NCBI RefSeq assembly: GCF_015712065.1
Contig: NZ_JACFYZ010000017.1
Coordinates: forward strand, 20,709-84,708
Direction of reading: 5' to 3'
From: Ectopseudomonas chengduensis
Lineage (GTDB): Bacteria > Pseudomonadota > Gammaproteobacteria > Pseudomonadales > Pseudomonadaceae
DNA: 64,000 nt
Under the pieces are notes generated by a model that saw nothing but the letters and a program-made list of their open reading frames with translations, was not told the DNA's origin and made no database searches. Position 1 is the stretch's first letter, and every line of letters begins with the position of its first letter. A program made the position numbers and the translations under genes. Positions 55,454 through 64,000 of this stretch are shown here, piece after piece.

Positions 55454-57622
55454 ATGTTCGCCCAGGCCAACCAGACCCATTTCAGCCTCAGCATCGACGG
55501 TGTCGAACACGACCTGCAGGTCCTCGAGTTCAAAGGGCGCGAGGCGGTCAGCCAGCCTTACGCCTTCGATGTGGAACTGATCAGCGAACGCCCCGACCTC
55601 GATCTGGAGAGCCTGCTGCACCAGCGCGCCTTCCTCGCCTTCGACCAGAACGGCGCCGGCATCCACGGCCTGATCCACCGCATCGCCCAGGGCGAATCCG
55701 GCAAGCGCATGACCCGCTACCGTCTGACCCTGGTGCCGCAATTGGCCTACCTGGCGCACCGCACCAATCAGCGCATCTTCCAGCACCTGACGGTGGAGAA
55801 GATCATCGGCCAGGTGCTCGAAGAGCACGGCATCCAGGCCGACGCTTACCAGTTCCAGCTCGGCTCGCTCTACCCCGAGCGCGAATACTGCGTGCAGTAC
55901 GACGAAAGCGACCTGCACTTCGTCCAGCGCCTGTGCGAGGAGGAAGGTATCCACTACCACTTCCAGCACAGCAGCGCAGGACATGTACTGACCTTCGGCG
56001 ACGACCAGACCGTATTCCCGCGCCTGGCGCCGCTGGCCTACCAGCAGGACAGCGGCCTGGTGGCCGACGACCCGGTGATCAAGCATTTCGGCGTACGCGT
56101 GGAAACCCGCACCAGCCAGGTCACCCGCCGCGACTACGACTTCGAGAAGCCGCGACTGCAGCTGGAAGCCAAGGCCGAAGGCGATGCCCAACCCAAGCTG
56201 GAAGACTACGACTACCCGGGCCGCTATACCGACCGCGAGCGCGGCAAGCACCTGGCCAAGCGCGCCCTGGAGCGCCACCGCCACGACTTCGAACTGGCCC
56301 GGGGCGACGGCGACTCGCCGACCATGGTCAGCGGCCACTTCCTCGACCTGACCGAGCACCCGCGCGAGGCCTGGAACCAGCTCTGGCTGCTCACCGAAGT
56401 GCTGCACGAAGGCAAGCAGCCGCAGGTGCTGGAAGAGTCGGTGCTTGATCTCCCCTCTCCCATTCATGGGAGAGGGGCCGCGGGAGACGACTACAGGGAT
56501 GTAGGAGGTAGAGCGACGCAGGATGCCAAAGCCGAGGGTAAAGCCGACGACACCGACTTCCACCAAGGCTACCGCAACCGCTTCACCGCCACGCCCTGGA
56601 ACGTGCCCTTCCGCCCCCAGTTGGCCCACCCCAAGCCGCGTATCCTCGGCAGCCAGAGCGCCGTGGTCACAGGCCCGGCTGGCGAGGAAATCCACTGCGA
56701 CCAATATGGCCGGGTGAAGGTGCAATTCTTCTGGGATCGCGAAGGTCAGGCCGACGAGAAGACCAGCTGCTGGCTACGCGTCAGCTCCAGCTGGGCCGGT
56801 GATCGCTACGGCGCCATCACCATCCCGCGCATCGGCATGGAAGTGCTGGTCACCTTCCTCGAAGGCGACCCTGACCAGCCCTTGGTCACAGGCTGCCTGT
56901 ACCACGCCGAACACGTGGTGCCCTACGACCTGCCGGCGAACAAGACCCGCAGCGTGTTCAAGACCCTGAGCAGTCCCGGTGGTGGCGGCTACAACGAACT
57001 GCGCATCGAAGACCGCAAGGGCGCCGAGCAAATCTACGTCCACGCCCAGCGCGACTGGGACGAGAACATCGAGCACGACCAGAAGATCCGCGTCGGCAAC
57101 GAGCGACACGACACGGTCGAGGCCAACGCCTACAGCCACTTCAAGGCCGAAGAACACCGCACCACCCACGCCGACCGCAAGACCGAGATCAAGGCCAACG
57201 ACCACCTCACCGTCGGCGACAGCCAGCACATCAAGCTGGGCAACGGCCAGTTCATCCAGGCCGGCCAGGAAATCCACCTCTCCAGCGGCTTGAAAGTCGT
57301 GCTCGAAGCCGGCAGCGAACTGACCCTCAAAGGTGGCGGCAGCTTCATCAAACTCGACGGCGGCGGCGTGACCCTGGTCGGGCCGGTGATCAAGATCAAC
57401 TCCGGCGGTGCGCCGGGCAACGGCTCAGGGGCAGCGCCCATCCTGCCGGGCGCGGCGAAGCCGGCGGATGCGGATGTGCCGGGAGGACTGCTCAAACAGC
57501 GCCTGCGTGAAGAGCTGCCCATCGTCGAACTCTGCCAGAAGCCCAAGGGTGGCACCCCGATGCAATGTCCGCTGTCTGACTGTCCCTGCCGTAAGGCCAT
57601 GACTGCCGGAGCCAGCGCATGA
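55454..57622 (+). CDS. vgrG: VgrG, type VI secretion spike (TssI) with repeat-derived insert
   Basis: A 722-residue spike protein. The gp27-like domain comes first (to about 320), then the gp5-OB region with EEIHCDQYGRVKVQFFWDRE, the beta-helix with DUF2345-like strands, and a cysteine-rich tail (CQKPKGG and CPLSDCPC). About 30 residues near 332-362 are encoded by DNA containing a CCCCTCTCCC palindrome and look inserted. AGAGGAAC precedes the ATG at 55454. The stop overlaps the DUF4123 start by 4 bp. The tail probably docks the effector-adaptor pair. Confidence 0.95.
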   Translation: MFAQANQTHFSLSIDGVEHDLQVLEFKGREAVSQPYAFDVELISERPDLDLESLLHQRAFLAFDQNGAGIHGLIHRIAQGESGKRMTRYRLTLVPQLAYLAHRTNQRIFQHLTVEKIIGQVLEEHGIQADAYQFQLGSLYPEREYCVQYDESDLHFVQRLCEEEGIHYHFQHSSAGHVLTFGDDQTVFPRLAPLAYQQDSGLVADDPVIKHFGVRVETRTSQVTRRDYDFEKPRLQLEAKAEGDAQPKLEDYDYPGRYTDRERGKHLAKRALERHRHDFELARGDGDSPTMVSGHFLDLTEHPREAWNQLWLLTEVLHEGKQPQVLEESVLDLPSPIHGRGAAGDDYRDVGGRATQDAKAEGKADDTDFHQGYRNRFTATPWNVPFRPQLAHPKPRILGSQSAVVTGPAGEEIHCDQYGRVKVQFFWDREGQADEKTSCWLRVSSSWAGDRYGAITIPRIGMEVLVTFLEGDPDQPLVTGCLYHAEHVVPYDLPANKTRSVFKTLSSPGGGGYNELRIEDRKGAEQIYVHAQRDWDENIEHDQKIRVGNERHDTVEANAYSHFKAEEHRTTHADRKTEIKANDHLTVGDSQHIKLGNGQFIQAGQEIHLSSGLKVVLEAGSELTLKGGGSFIKLDGGGVTLVGPVIKINSGGAPGNGSGAAPILPGAAKPADADVPGGLLKQRLREELPIVELCQKPKGGTPMQCPLSDCPCRKAMTAGASA
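56452..56477. repeat. Intragenic palindromic repeat inside vgrG
   Basis: CCCCTCTCCC-ATTCAT-GGGAGAGGGG is a perfect 10-bp hairpin within the coding frame. Similar CTCTCCC/GGGAGAG repeats are usually intergenic in pseudomonads. The surrounding 56446-56520 reads through without a stop. Confidence 0.75.
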
Positions 57623-58419
57623 GCACGGGGCATTGGCTGCTGCTGGAACGCACGGAGCATTTGCTGCCCGAGCTGTATCGACTTGGCGAAAGCCCGGACC
57701 CGACACGCCTGTTCGACGGCACCGAACTGGCCGCCTGCGAGGAAGAAAGCCCCCTGCTGATCGATGCACAGGCCAATCCCTCGCTACTTGCCGCCATGCA
57801 GAACGAACCGCTCTCCTGGCCCGGCCTACTGCTGGAAACCACAGGAGCAACCGAAGGCCTGCTGGCCCACCTGCGACATATCCTGTTCATCCGCTTCGAT
57901 CAGGAGCGCCGCGGTGTACTGCGCTACTCCAGGCCGCGCACCGCCAGTTATTTCTTCCCCGCCTGCGATGCCGAAACTCGCCCCCTATGGCTCGGCCCGA
58001 TACAGCGTCTGAGCTGGTATGGCGGCACCTGGCACGATCACGCCGACGGCCGCGCAGCCTGGCAGCACATCGACAACCAGCAAACACAGGCCTGGCACCC
58101 AGGCACCACCACATATGAACTGCATCTGAGCGCTACACAGGAACAAGCCCTGCAGCGCCAACAGGGCGAGCACTTTCTTTACCAGTGGTGGGAACGCCAG
58201 AGCGACATCCGCTTCGAAACGGCCTGGAGCTACCTGAACGAGGGCATGCGCTGCGGCTTCGTTTCTGCCGAGTCCCTGAGCACCTACCTCGACCTGCGCC
58301 ACAACAACCCTGATGCAACACCGCCAGATGCACTACCGCCAGGAACGGATCAGGAACGCCTCGATGTTCTCGCCAGGCACCTGATCATGAATACGACAGA
58401 CAAGGAAAGCAGCGTATGA
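57619..58419 (+). CDS. DUF4123 effector adaptor/chaperone (Tap/TEC type)
   Basis: A 266-residue soluble protein of the DUF4123 family, which binds a specific T6SS effector and loads it on the cognate VgrG. Family features include a central tryptophan-rich region around LRHILFIRFDQERRGVLRY and the FFPACDAETRPLWLGPI segment. It overlaps vgrG and the effector gene by 4 bp on each side (ATGA), so the three are translated together. Confidence 0.88.
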   Translation: MSTGHWLLLERTEHLLPELYRLGESPDPTRLFDGTELAACEEESPLLIDAQANPSLLAAMQNEPLSWPGLLLETTGATEGLLAHLRHILFIRFDQERRGVLRYSRPRTASYFFPACDAETRPLWLGPIQRLSWYGGTWHDHADGRAAWQHIDNQQTQAWHPGTTTYELHLSATQEQALQRQQGEHFLYQWWERQSDIRFETAWSYLNEGMRCGFVSAESLSTYLDLRHNNPDATPPDALPPGTDQERLDVLARHLIMNTTDKESSV

Positions 58420-61400
58420 GCAACAACGTATGCGCACTGAGCAAAGGCGCCGCCTGCGAGGCCGGCAAGCTCATCGTCCAGGTAGTGGGCAAGGACCACC
58501 CAAGCACGCAGAAACTGGTGATCTGCGATGAAAAGAACGCGCCACTCATCAGCCTGACCCAGCAGGACAAACCTGAAATTCAGGCCAGCGACAGCTTCAG
58601 CAGCGTGCTGCATGTGTGGGACTGGGAGAGCCAGTCAAAACGGAGTTTGTATCTGGAAATCGCTGCAAGCGAGGGCGGGCCGATCCGCCTACCGCTGCAT
58701 GACGAACTGCGCACAACACCTCGCCAGCCCGAGCATGACATTCAGTGGAACCAGATCGTGCCGGTGGTGCCCATGACTGCCTTGCCAGGCAGCAAGAGCC
58801 GATATGACCTCGGTACACCGGTAAGCCTGCGCAATGGTTACTTGTACCTGTTCTATCGTGACAAGCTCTGGCGCGAGTTGGAGGTGCGCAACAGCGAGAG
58901 TGGCGTCACCTATCATGATGTACGGGTTGCCAGCTATCGCCAGGGCGCCGGCTTCAAATCCGGGCCGCGCAAAGCCGTGGGGGTCGGGCTGGAAGAAATC
59001 TGGCTGCCCTCGCAGTGGAACAACCGCAAGGAACTGAGCGTTCAACTCTGTTTCTCCGAAATCCAGTTGAGTGCAGCCCGCCTTACCTTTCTTGAGCGCG
59101 ATACGGCAACCAGGCGCACCCGTATCAGCCAGAGACAATTGGATGTCTCCAAGGCCACCTTCGATAAACTCTTCACTGGCAAACCGGGCGGGCTGGAGAT
59201 CATCGAAGCCTACAAGCAGATAATGGACTCAGCGCAGCCTCTTAACGAGGCTCGCTTGGTGCGGATGAACCTTGACCTCTGGGCCTTTCCGCTGAGCATC
59301 GCCGCACCGCAGCGCGCCAGGCAGGCCGGCTATGAGTTGATGTTGGACAACCCCAGCCGCTACCTCTGCGACTTGAGTGGTCAATACCCCGCCAAGAGCC
59401 TGAAGGCGGCCAATGCCTTTCTCGATGCCTGCAAGGCCGGCAAGACCACGCCCGCAGAACCTGAAGTGGAAATGGGCGCCATCGAACAAGCCCTGCGCGA
59501 GAAGCTGGCGGCGCAGAAGCCCAGAAGCGAGCCAACGTTCGAGGCCAAAGAGCTGTGGCAAGCGCAGCCTGGCGCAACGGACATCTTTGCTGCGCTGCGC
59601 CCTAGACAGCTTTGCGCCATTCTGCTCGATGACAACCAGTTCCGCTTGCGCCATCTGACGGCCAAGATCGCCAGTCACAAGATGCTGCTGGAGCAATGCG
59701 CCGAGTACGCACGCACCCATGGCCACTTCGCCAGCGCCATGCTCGTGCAGCAGACGATAGTGCCCAGGAGCGTATCCGGCGAAGTGAACAAGCTGCACGC
59801 CTCCATCAGCAGGATCACCCCGACCGGACTGCAGGATCTGAACCGATTCACCGCAGCCATCGAGCGCATGGAAGCCTGGCAAGCCATGGAAAGCAGCCAG
59901 CAATGCCTGGTGGATCTGTTGGAAAAAGGCGCGTGCCAGCAGACCATCGCCGATCACCTCAGCCTGGATCACTTCGAGTACGTCGCCGCCCTGCACTTTG
60001 CCGCCCAGGCATTTTCCTCGCTGGCCACCACAGCCGCTGATCACGACCCATTGGCCAGCAATAGCCCGCAGCTCGTCGATGCTGTCAACGGACGGTCATG
60101 CTTGAGTCAGTCCGGTTCCGCCGGGCGCCGGTTCATCCTGCAGATAGCCGAAAAGGTGCAACACCCCCTGCACCGCCTGTTCTGGCCCAAGTATGACTTG
60201 GCCAAACTGGAGCAGGCCTATGTCAAACCGGCGCAAGTCGAGGAAAACACCGGCGATGGCAGCTTCCGCGCCACGGTGCTGGCCGCACAGGAGAAACTAC
60301 AGGCACCGAAGGAAGGGCAAACCACCATCGATGCCGCCCAGCTTCAAGCCCTACTCGATGCAGGCGGGCTGGCCAGCGCCGCGATTCTCGAAAGCAAAAC
60401 CATTGCCAATGGCCTGATCAGTATCTACGAACACCTGGACGGTGCGATCAGGGCGGCTAGCAAAGGTATCGATAAAGCGCAGACGGAGCGCGCCGCCGCC
60501 AACCAGCAGCGCCAGCACGCGCAAAACCAACACGACAACGCCAGGCGCGGTCGCGAGCAAGCCACCGAGCAACGCCAGAAAGCAGAAACGGCTCAGCAAG
60601 AAGCCGAAAACCAACAGCGCACCTCACAGGCCGAACTGGACAAACGCCGCCAAGCGCTGAGCGAGGCCCAAGGGCTGGAAAACGTTACGCGCGGCAAACT
60701 CGCCGCCGAAGCCAGACCCATGAATCTCCGCCTGCACGGCATGAGCATCGAGCAACTGCGCAGCATGCTCACTGAACACTTCGGCGAACTGCGCCTGATG
60801 CGCCGTAGCGCAGCCAGGGCCGGCGGCTACTACATCTTCGCGCTGAGTGATCTGCCTTTGGATATCCAGCGCACGATCCGCGCTTATGGTGAAGTGTTGG
60901 ATGGCCAAGGCAACCTGTCAGCCAGCAGCAACGCCCGTACGGCCAACCGCCAAGGCTTGCCCGGTGAAAGCGCCGACCATATGGTCGCGGCCATGCCGGA
61001 AAACCAGCAAACTGCGCGACTGATTAAGGCCTTGAACCGCCACAAGAACGCCCGAATGATGGCCGAACAGGCCGAGAGCATTGCCAGCCAGATCAATGCC
61101 GAGCGCGCTGCAATGGTACATGCGGCCACGCAACAGGTTGTCGCCTCCCGTAGCCAGCAAGCCGCCATGGACAGCCGCATGAAGCAAGCCCAGGAACTGG
61201 CGCAGACGGCACAAAAGGAAATGCAGCTAGCCGATCAGCGCATCCAGGAACTGGCCCGCAGCGTCGATGCCGGACAGCGTAATCTGTACTTCCAGACACT
61301 TAATAGCGGCGCCTTTTCGATGGCAGTGTTGTCGCTGGAGATGTGGAATTTGCTTGCGGAGTGGGGGGCGCAAGAAAGCACCAAACAAACAAAAGGTAGT

Positions 61401-62501
61401 GCCAGAGCTGGTTTTGGAATAATGGGCACAGTAGTTGATACAGCAATAGCATTGGAAATGCTGGCCTTCAAGATGAAAGAGGCCAACCGATTTTCCACGG
61501 CCATGCGTGCCACGCTCTGGAATGTGAATAAGGAGAGAGCCGTAGGCATCTTGGGTGAGACACTCGGGAAAAAGTTCGTCGACAAGATCGCTGTTCGCCT
61601 GTTTGTTACAGCAGCAGCCAGCATTGTCATGGCGGTCGTCTGTGTCATGGACGCCATCCATGCCTGGCAATGGGGGGATGATGCCGTTTGGGGCTTTGGT
61701 GCCATGGCAGCCGGCGCCATGCTCGGTGCTATCGCCCCCTTCTTCGGCGGCAGCAGCGCACTGTTCGGCCTCAACCCCTTTAGCCTGGCCGCACTGGTGC
61801 TGATCGCGCTCGGCGCAGGCCTGATGTTCTGGCTCAGCAGCACCCAACTGGAAGACTGGCTGGAATGCGGCCCCTTTGGCGCGGAGCCTCGCGATTACCT
61901 GACGGATGATACGCAGGAGGCCTTCTATCGCCTGGTGGGCATCTTCGCCGGCATTCGCATCGCCATCGAGCCCAACCCCTACTTCAAGCCAGATGCCAAG
62001 CTGGACAGGAATGAGGCTGCCGAGCTGCGCAGGCTGGCCAGCGCCAATACCCGCATCCGTATCAGCAGCAATCTGCCTGGCCTGCTGGCGCAAATGGGTG
62101 ATGTCAGCATTCATCCTGAAACTCGCCTGCGCAGCAGTGAAATACGCTATCGCGGCAACGGTGACCCGCTTCCCGCGACAGTCACCGTGCATAACCCCGA
62201 CCCAGTGACTCAGCGCATACTGCCCGATGGCCGCGAGTTATATGTGCACACGCCACCAGCCAGACGCTGGACGGGTAATCTGCGCGACAGCAGCCTGCAT
62301 CACCAATGGCAGGTACGCGCACAATTGCGCCTGGCACTGGATACCGGCGAAAAGGACTGCCGCCCCGGCGCGCTCTTCTGGCTCTTCCCCGCCCCGCCGA
62401 TCAGAAGCGGCAAGGCCGATCCAACCAAGGCAACAGCCGCCACCTTCAACAAAACCAACGAACCCTTCTGGGCCGATGAGAAGACCCATGCCGAATCCTG
62501 A
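58416..62501 (+). CDS. VasX-like T6SS effector (BTH_I2691-type), putative pore former
   Basis: A 1361-residue protein directly after the DUF4123 adaptor. The N-terminal part resembles the toxin VasX N-terminal region. Glutamine/alanine-rich coiled coils lie at about 683-752 and 883-950. Three hydrophobic segments at about 1060-1080, 1088-1106 and 1120-1140 could form a membrane pore, as in colicin-like VasX. A C-terminal soluble domain of about 220 residues follows. It has no signal peptide, as expected for VgrG delivery. Target membrane and activity are inferred. The next gene overlaps its end by 14 bp. Confidence 0.85.
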   Translation: MSNNVCALSKGAACEAGKLIVQVVGKDHPSTQKLVICDEKNAPLISLTQQDKPEIQASDSFSSVLHVWDWESQSKRSLYLEIAASEGGPIRLPLHDELRTTPRQPEHDIQWNQIVPVVPMTALPGSKSRYDLGTPVSLRNGYLYLFYRDKLWRELEVRNSESGVTYHDVRVASYRQGAGFKSGPRKAVGVGLEEIWLPSQWNNRKELSVQLCFSEIQLSAARLTFLERDTATRRTRISQRQLDVSKATFDKLFTGKPGGLEIIEAYKQIMDSAQPLNEARLVRMNLDLWAFPLSIAAPQRARQAGYELMLDNPSRYLCDLSGQYPAKSLKAANAFLDACKAGKTTPAEPEVEMGAIEQALREKLAAQKPRSEPTFEAKELWQAQPGATDIFAALRPRQLCAILLDDNQFRLRHLTAKIASHKMLLEQCAEYARTHGHFASAMLVQQTIVPRSVSGEVNKLHASISRITPTGLQDLNRFTAAIERMEAWQAMESSQQCLVDLLEKGACQQTIADHLSLDHFEYVAALHFAAQAFSSLATTAADHDPLASNSPQLVDAVNGRSCLSQSGSAGRRFILQIAEKVQHPLHRLFWPKYDLAKLEQAYVKPAQVEENTGDGSFRATVLAAQEKLQAPKEGQTTIDAAQLQALLDAGGLASAAILESKTIANGLISIYEHLDGAIRAASKGIDKAQTERAAANQQRQHAQNQHDNARRGREQATEQRQKAETAQQEAENQQRTSQAELDKRRQALSEAQGLENVTRGKLAAEARPMNLRLHGMSIEQLRSMLTEHFGELRLMRRSAARAGGYYIFALSDLPLDIQRTIRAYGEVLDGQGNLSASSNARTANRQGLPGESADHMVAAMPENQQTARLIKALNRHKNARMMAEQAESIASQINAERAAMVHAATQQVVASRSQQAAMDSRMKQAQELAQTAQKEMQLADQRIQELARSVDAGQRNLYFQTLNSGAFSMAVLSLEMWNLLAEWGAQESTKQTKGSARAGFGIMGTVVDTAIALEMLAFKMKEANRFSTAMRATLWNVNKERAVGILGETLGKKFVDKIAVRLFVTAAASIVMAVVCVMDAIHAWQWGDDAVWGFGAMAAGAMLGAIAPFFGGSSALFGLNPFSLAALVLIALGAGLMFWLSSTQLEDWLECGPFGAEPRDYLTDDTQEAFYRLVGIFAGIRIAIEPNPYFKPDAKLDRNEAAELRRLASANTRIRISSNLPGLLAQMGDVSIHPETRLRSSEIRYRGNGDPLPATVTVHNPDPVTQRILPDGRELYVHTPPARRWTGNLRDSSLHHQWQVRAQLRLALDTGEKDCRPGALFWLFPAPPIRSGKADPTKATAATFNKTNEPFWADEKTHAES

Positions 62502-63555
62502 CTCCTTCTACAGCCCCGAGGCCTATCACCCGGAGCGCATACCCGACCAACCGCCGGCTGAAAAACAGCCCTGGCTGCGCCGTTTCGGGGGCATACGGCT
62601 GCCCTGGGGGCACACCGAAGAGGTGGTGCCAATCGATGTACTGAACAATGTCGAACCCAGCGAGCTGCGCCTGGTAGAAGCCATGAAAAAGGACAAAGCG
62701 GAGCAATTAGAAAAAGGCACCTATGTTCCAAAACTACTGGAGCACTTGGATCTCCATGCTCGCCTAGATAACGAAAAAATCAGGCATGCTCAACTACCTG
62801 CTAGCTCTAAATTTTGGATATATTTAAAAACTTTTGGTTTGGTAGGATTTTTTTTTCTATCGCCAATTTCGCTTCTCTCATTTGCAGCAATTAGCGACTT
62901 CTCTCGTATAGATTGGTATCGAGACTTAATAAAAAATCTTCTAGATGCTTCTGCTTTCGTTGTTTTGCCATCTTTATTGATGTGGGGTGCAGGATGGTTA
63001 GCAATTAACTATTTCCCAAAGCTCTGGATAAAACCCTCCCGCGGCCCACTCTGGGAGTTCAACCGCCGCACCGGATTGGTCACCGTCTTCGACTACGACA
63101 ATAACGGCGAATACAAGAAAAGCGGCACCATCGGCGAAAAGGTCGCGCCCTTCTACGAGTTCGATGCCTATATCACCGTCACGCCGGATCGTCAGGGTCT
63201 GCCCAACAACGTGCTGTGCATCGTCCATCGCTACCGTGACATCTGGATCAATATGGGCAACTTCGTTGGCGCCAGTAATAGCACCTCCGTGCCGTGCGCC
63301 CTCTGGGACTACCTGCAGAACTACATGGACATCAGCAATCCTATGCCGGACACCCCAGAGCTGGAAGCCTTTCGCCACCTCGACCCCACCACCGCCGAGC
63401 ACGACCGCCAAACTGGCCGCGCACCGCGCTATTGGCGCGATATGGACGATGAAACCTTCAAGGCCAAAGAGCGCGAAATGAACGAACGCATCCCCCAGAT
63501 CGACACCTTCAGCCGCCCCAACCTGATGGCTCGCCATGTGCGTTATGCCGGTTGA
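62488..63555 (+). CDS. Putative membrane immunity protein for the VasX-like effector
   Basis: A 355-residue protein with two hydrophobic segments at about 109-134 and 151-176, flanked by soluble regions; the C-terminal half contains GPLWEFNRRTGLVTVFDYDN. It starts 14 bp inside the effector gene (ATG 62488, GAGAAG upstream), so it is coupled to it. Immunity to pore-forming effectors is usually a membrane protein encoded at this position, but some loci have similar non-immunity accessory proteins. Bases 62701-63000 are only about 38% G+C, unlike the rest. Confidence 0.65.
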   Translation: MPNPDSFYSPEAYHPERIPDQPPAEKQPWLRRFGGIRLPWGHTEEVVPIDVLNNVEPSELRLVEAMKKDKAEQLEKGTYVPKLLEHLDLHARLDNEKIRHAQLPASSKFWIYLKTFGLVGFFFLSPISLLSFAAISDFSRIDWYRDLIKNLLDASAFVVLPSLLMWGAGWLAINYFPKLWIKPSRGPLWEFNRRTGLVTVFDYDNNGEYKKSGTIGEKVAPFYEFDAYITVTPDRQGLPNNVLCIVHRYRDIWINMGNFVGASNSTSVPCALWDYLQNYMDISNPMPDTPELEAFRHLDPTTAEHDRQTGRAPRYWRDMDDETFKAKEREMNERIPQIDTFSRPNLMARHVRYAG

Positions 63556-63599
63556 TTGCAGACAACCAACCTCCAACAACACACTCAAGGAAAGAACGC

Positions 63600-63884
63600 A
63601 TGAACAAGATGGACTTCAAAATGCCACTGGGCGCTTTCATTCATCTGCTCGCGGTGATTTGGATCAGCATGGAACCCCGCTATGAAGGCCTGTTCGTCTG
63701 GATGCTGCCGTTTCTGGCGTTGAACCTACTCGGCATGCTGCTGGTCATGCTCGACAAGACCAAGCTGGGCGCCATCCTGTTCATCATCGGCTGCGTACCA
63801 TTCGTCCCCGTCGGCGTCATCGGTATTCTCGGCGCGAAGAAATCACTTCAGGCTCTGAGCGAACCTGCGCCGACTAACGCCTGA
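63600..63884 (+). CDS. Small three-helix membrane protein
   Basis: A 94-residue hydrophobic protein with about three membrane segments (FIHLLAVIWISM, VWMLPFLALNLLGMLLVML and GAILFIIGCVPFVPVGVIGIL). AAGGAAAG precedes the ATG at 63600. It is 44 bp after the putative immunity gene and the last gene of the T6SS island. I do not recognise the family. It could be the true immunity protein or an auxiliary one. Confidence 0.7.
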   Translation: MNKMDFKMPLGAFIHLLAVIWISMEPRYEGLFVWMLPFLALNLLGMLLVMLDKTKLGAILFIIGCVPFVPVGVIGILGAKKSLQALSEPAPTNA

Positions 63885-63939
63885 GACTGGTCCCTGAGCA
63901 TTCCTCGCTGAATTGCTCCCTGGTCAGGCCGCGCCGTTC

Positions 63940-64000
63940 TCAGCCTTGAGTACGGCGTGCGTGCATCAGCACGACCCCCAACCCCAGCATCCCCAACACC
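63940..64000 (-). CDS. Possible 3' end of a minus-strand gene (partial)
   Basis: The frame from the right edge reads VLGMLGLGVVLMHARRTQG then TGA. A glycine/leucine hydrophobic run followed by arginines suits a C-terminal membrane anchor or the last helix of a membrane protein. Only 20 codons are visible, so the product cannot be named. Confidence 0.35.
   Translation of the reverse strand, partial: VLGMLGLGVVLMHARRTQG

Noticed and set aside
55427..56725. 432-codon minus-strand frame within vgrG
   Set aside because: It is valine/leucine/alanine-rich antisense; vgrG motifs lie on the plus strand throughout.

Overview
The window is chromosomal DNA from a Pseudomonas species, probably not P. 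aeruginosa and perhaps of the mendocina/oleovorans type. The evidence is high G+C, Pseudomonas-style REP hairpins built on GTAGGAGC and GTAGGGTG arms, and two gene blocks in the same order as P. aeruginosa: PA0066-PA0069 (gamma carbonic anhydrase, prlC, yheV, SOS radical SAM gene) and PA5435-PA5439 (pyruvate carboxylase subunits, PycR, RpiR regulator, glucose-6-phosphate dehydrogenase). I saw no rRNA, tRNA, CRISPR array or transposase gene.

Layout. 1-6966 (minus): a srfABC operon, with srfC running off the left edge. It encodes a membrane-anchored protein, an actin/Hsp70-fold ATPase-like protein and a P-loop GTPase-like protein. 7203-13895: a GFA-type zinc protein, an AEC permease, a periplasmic binding protein, an isolated PilT/PilU-type ATPase, a Na/Pi cotransporter-like protein and an NCS2-type permease. 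14010-17744 (minus): a TAXI-type TRAP transporter with a divergent AraC-family regulator. 19140-24591: small metabolic and envelope genes (LLM oxidoreductase, OsmC, two lipoproteins, DUF1161, HAD, GNAT, gamma carbonic anhydrase). 24721-30194: prlC-yheV, an AraC/BASS divergent pair, and a radical SAM gene behind a perfect LexA box.

30347-40052: the complete polyol operon mtlR-EFGKDYZ. It covers ABC uptake of mannitol, arabitol or glucitol, oxidation by a long-chain polyol dehydrogenase, and phosphorylation by xylulokinase and fructokinase. 40233-47145: a bicarbonate-centred block of beta carbonic anhydrase, SbtA-type bicarbonate permease with a PII-like SbtB partner, two-subunit pyruvate carboxylase and its LysR regulator PycR. 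Together these could supply HCO3- to an anaplerotic carboxylase. 47217-51385: XdhC convergent with a two-subunit molybdenum hydroxylase of isoquinoline-oxidoreductase type. 51906-54465: an RpiR/HexR-like regulator divergent from a second-type glucose-6-phosphate dehydrogenase gene, with a TGTAGT-N3-ACTACA operator between them.

54749-63884: a type VI secretion effector island, hcp-vgrG-DUF4123 adaptor-VasX-like pore-forming effector-putative membrane immunity protein-small membrane protein, with start/stop overlaps through the middle genes. VgrG carries an in-frame palindromic repeat insertion. The putative immunity gene has a 300-bp AT-rich patch over its membrane segments. The last 61 bases hold the end of a minus-strand gene.
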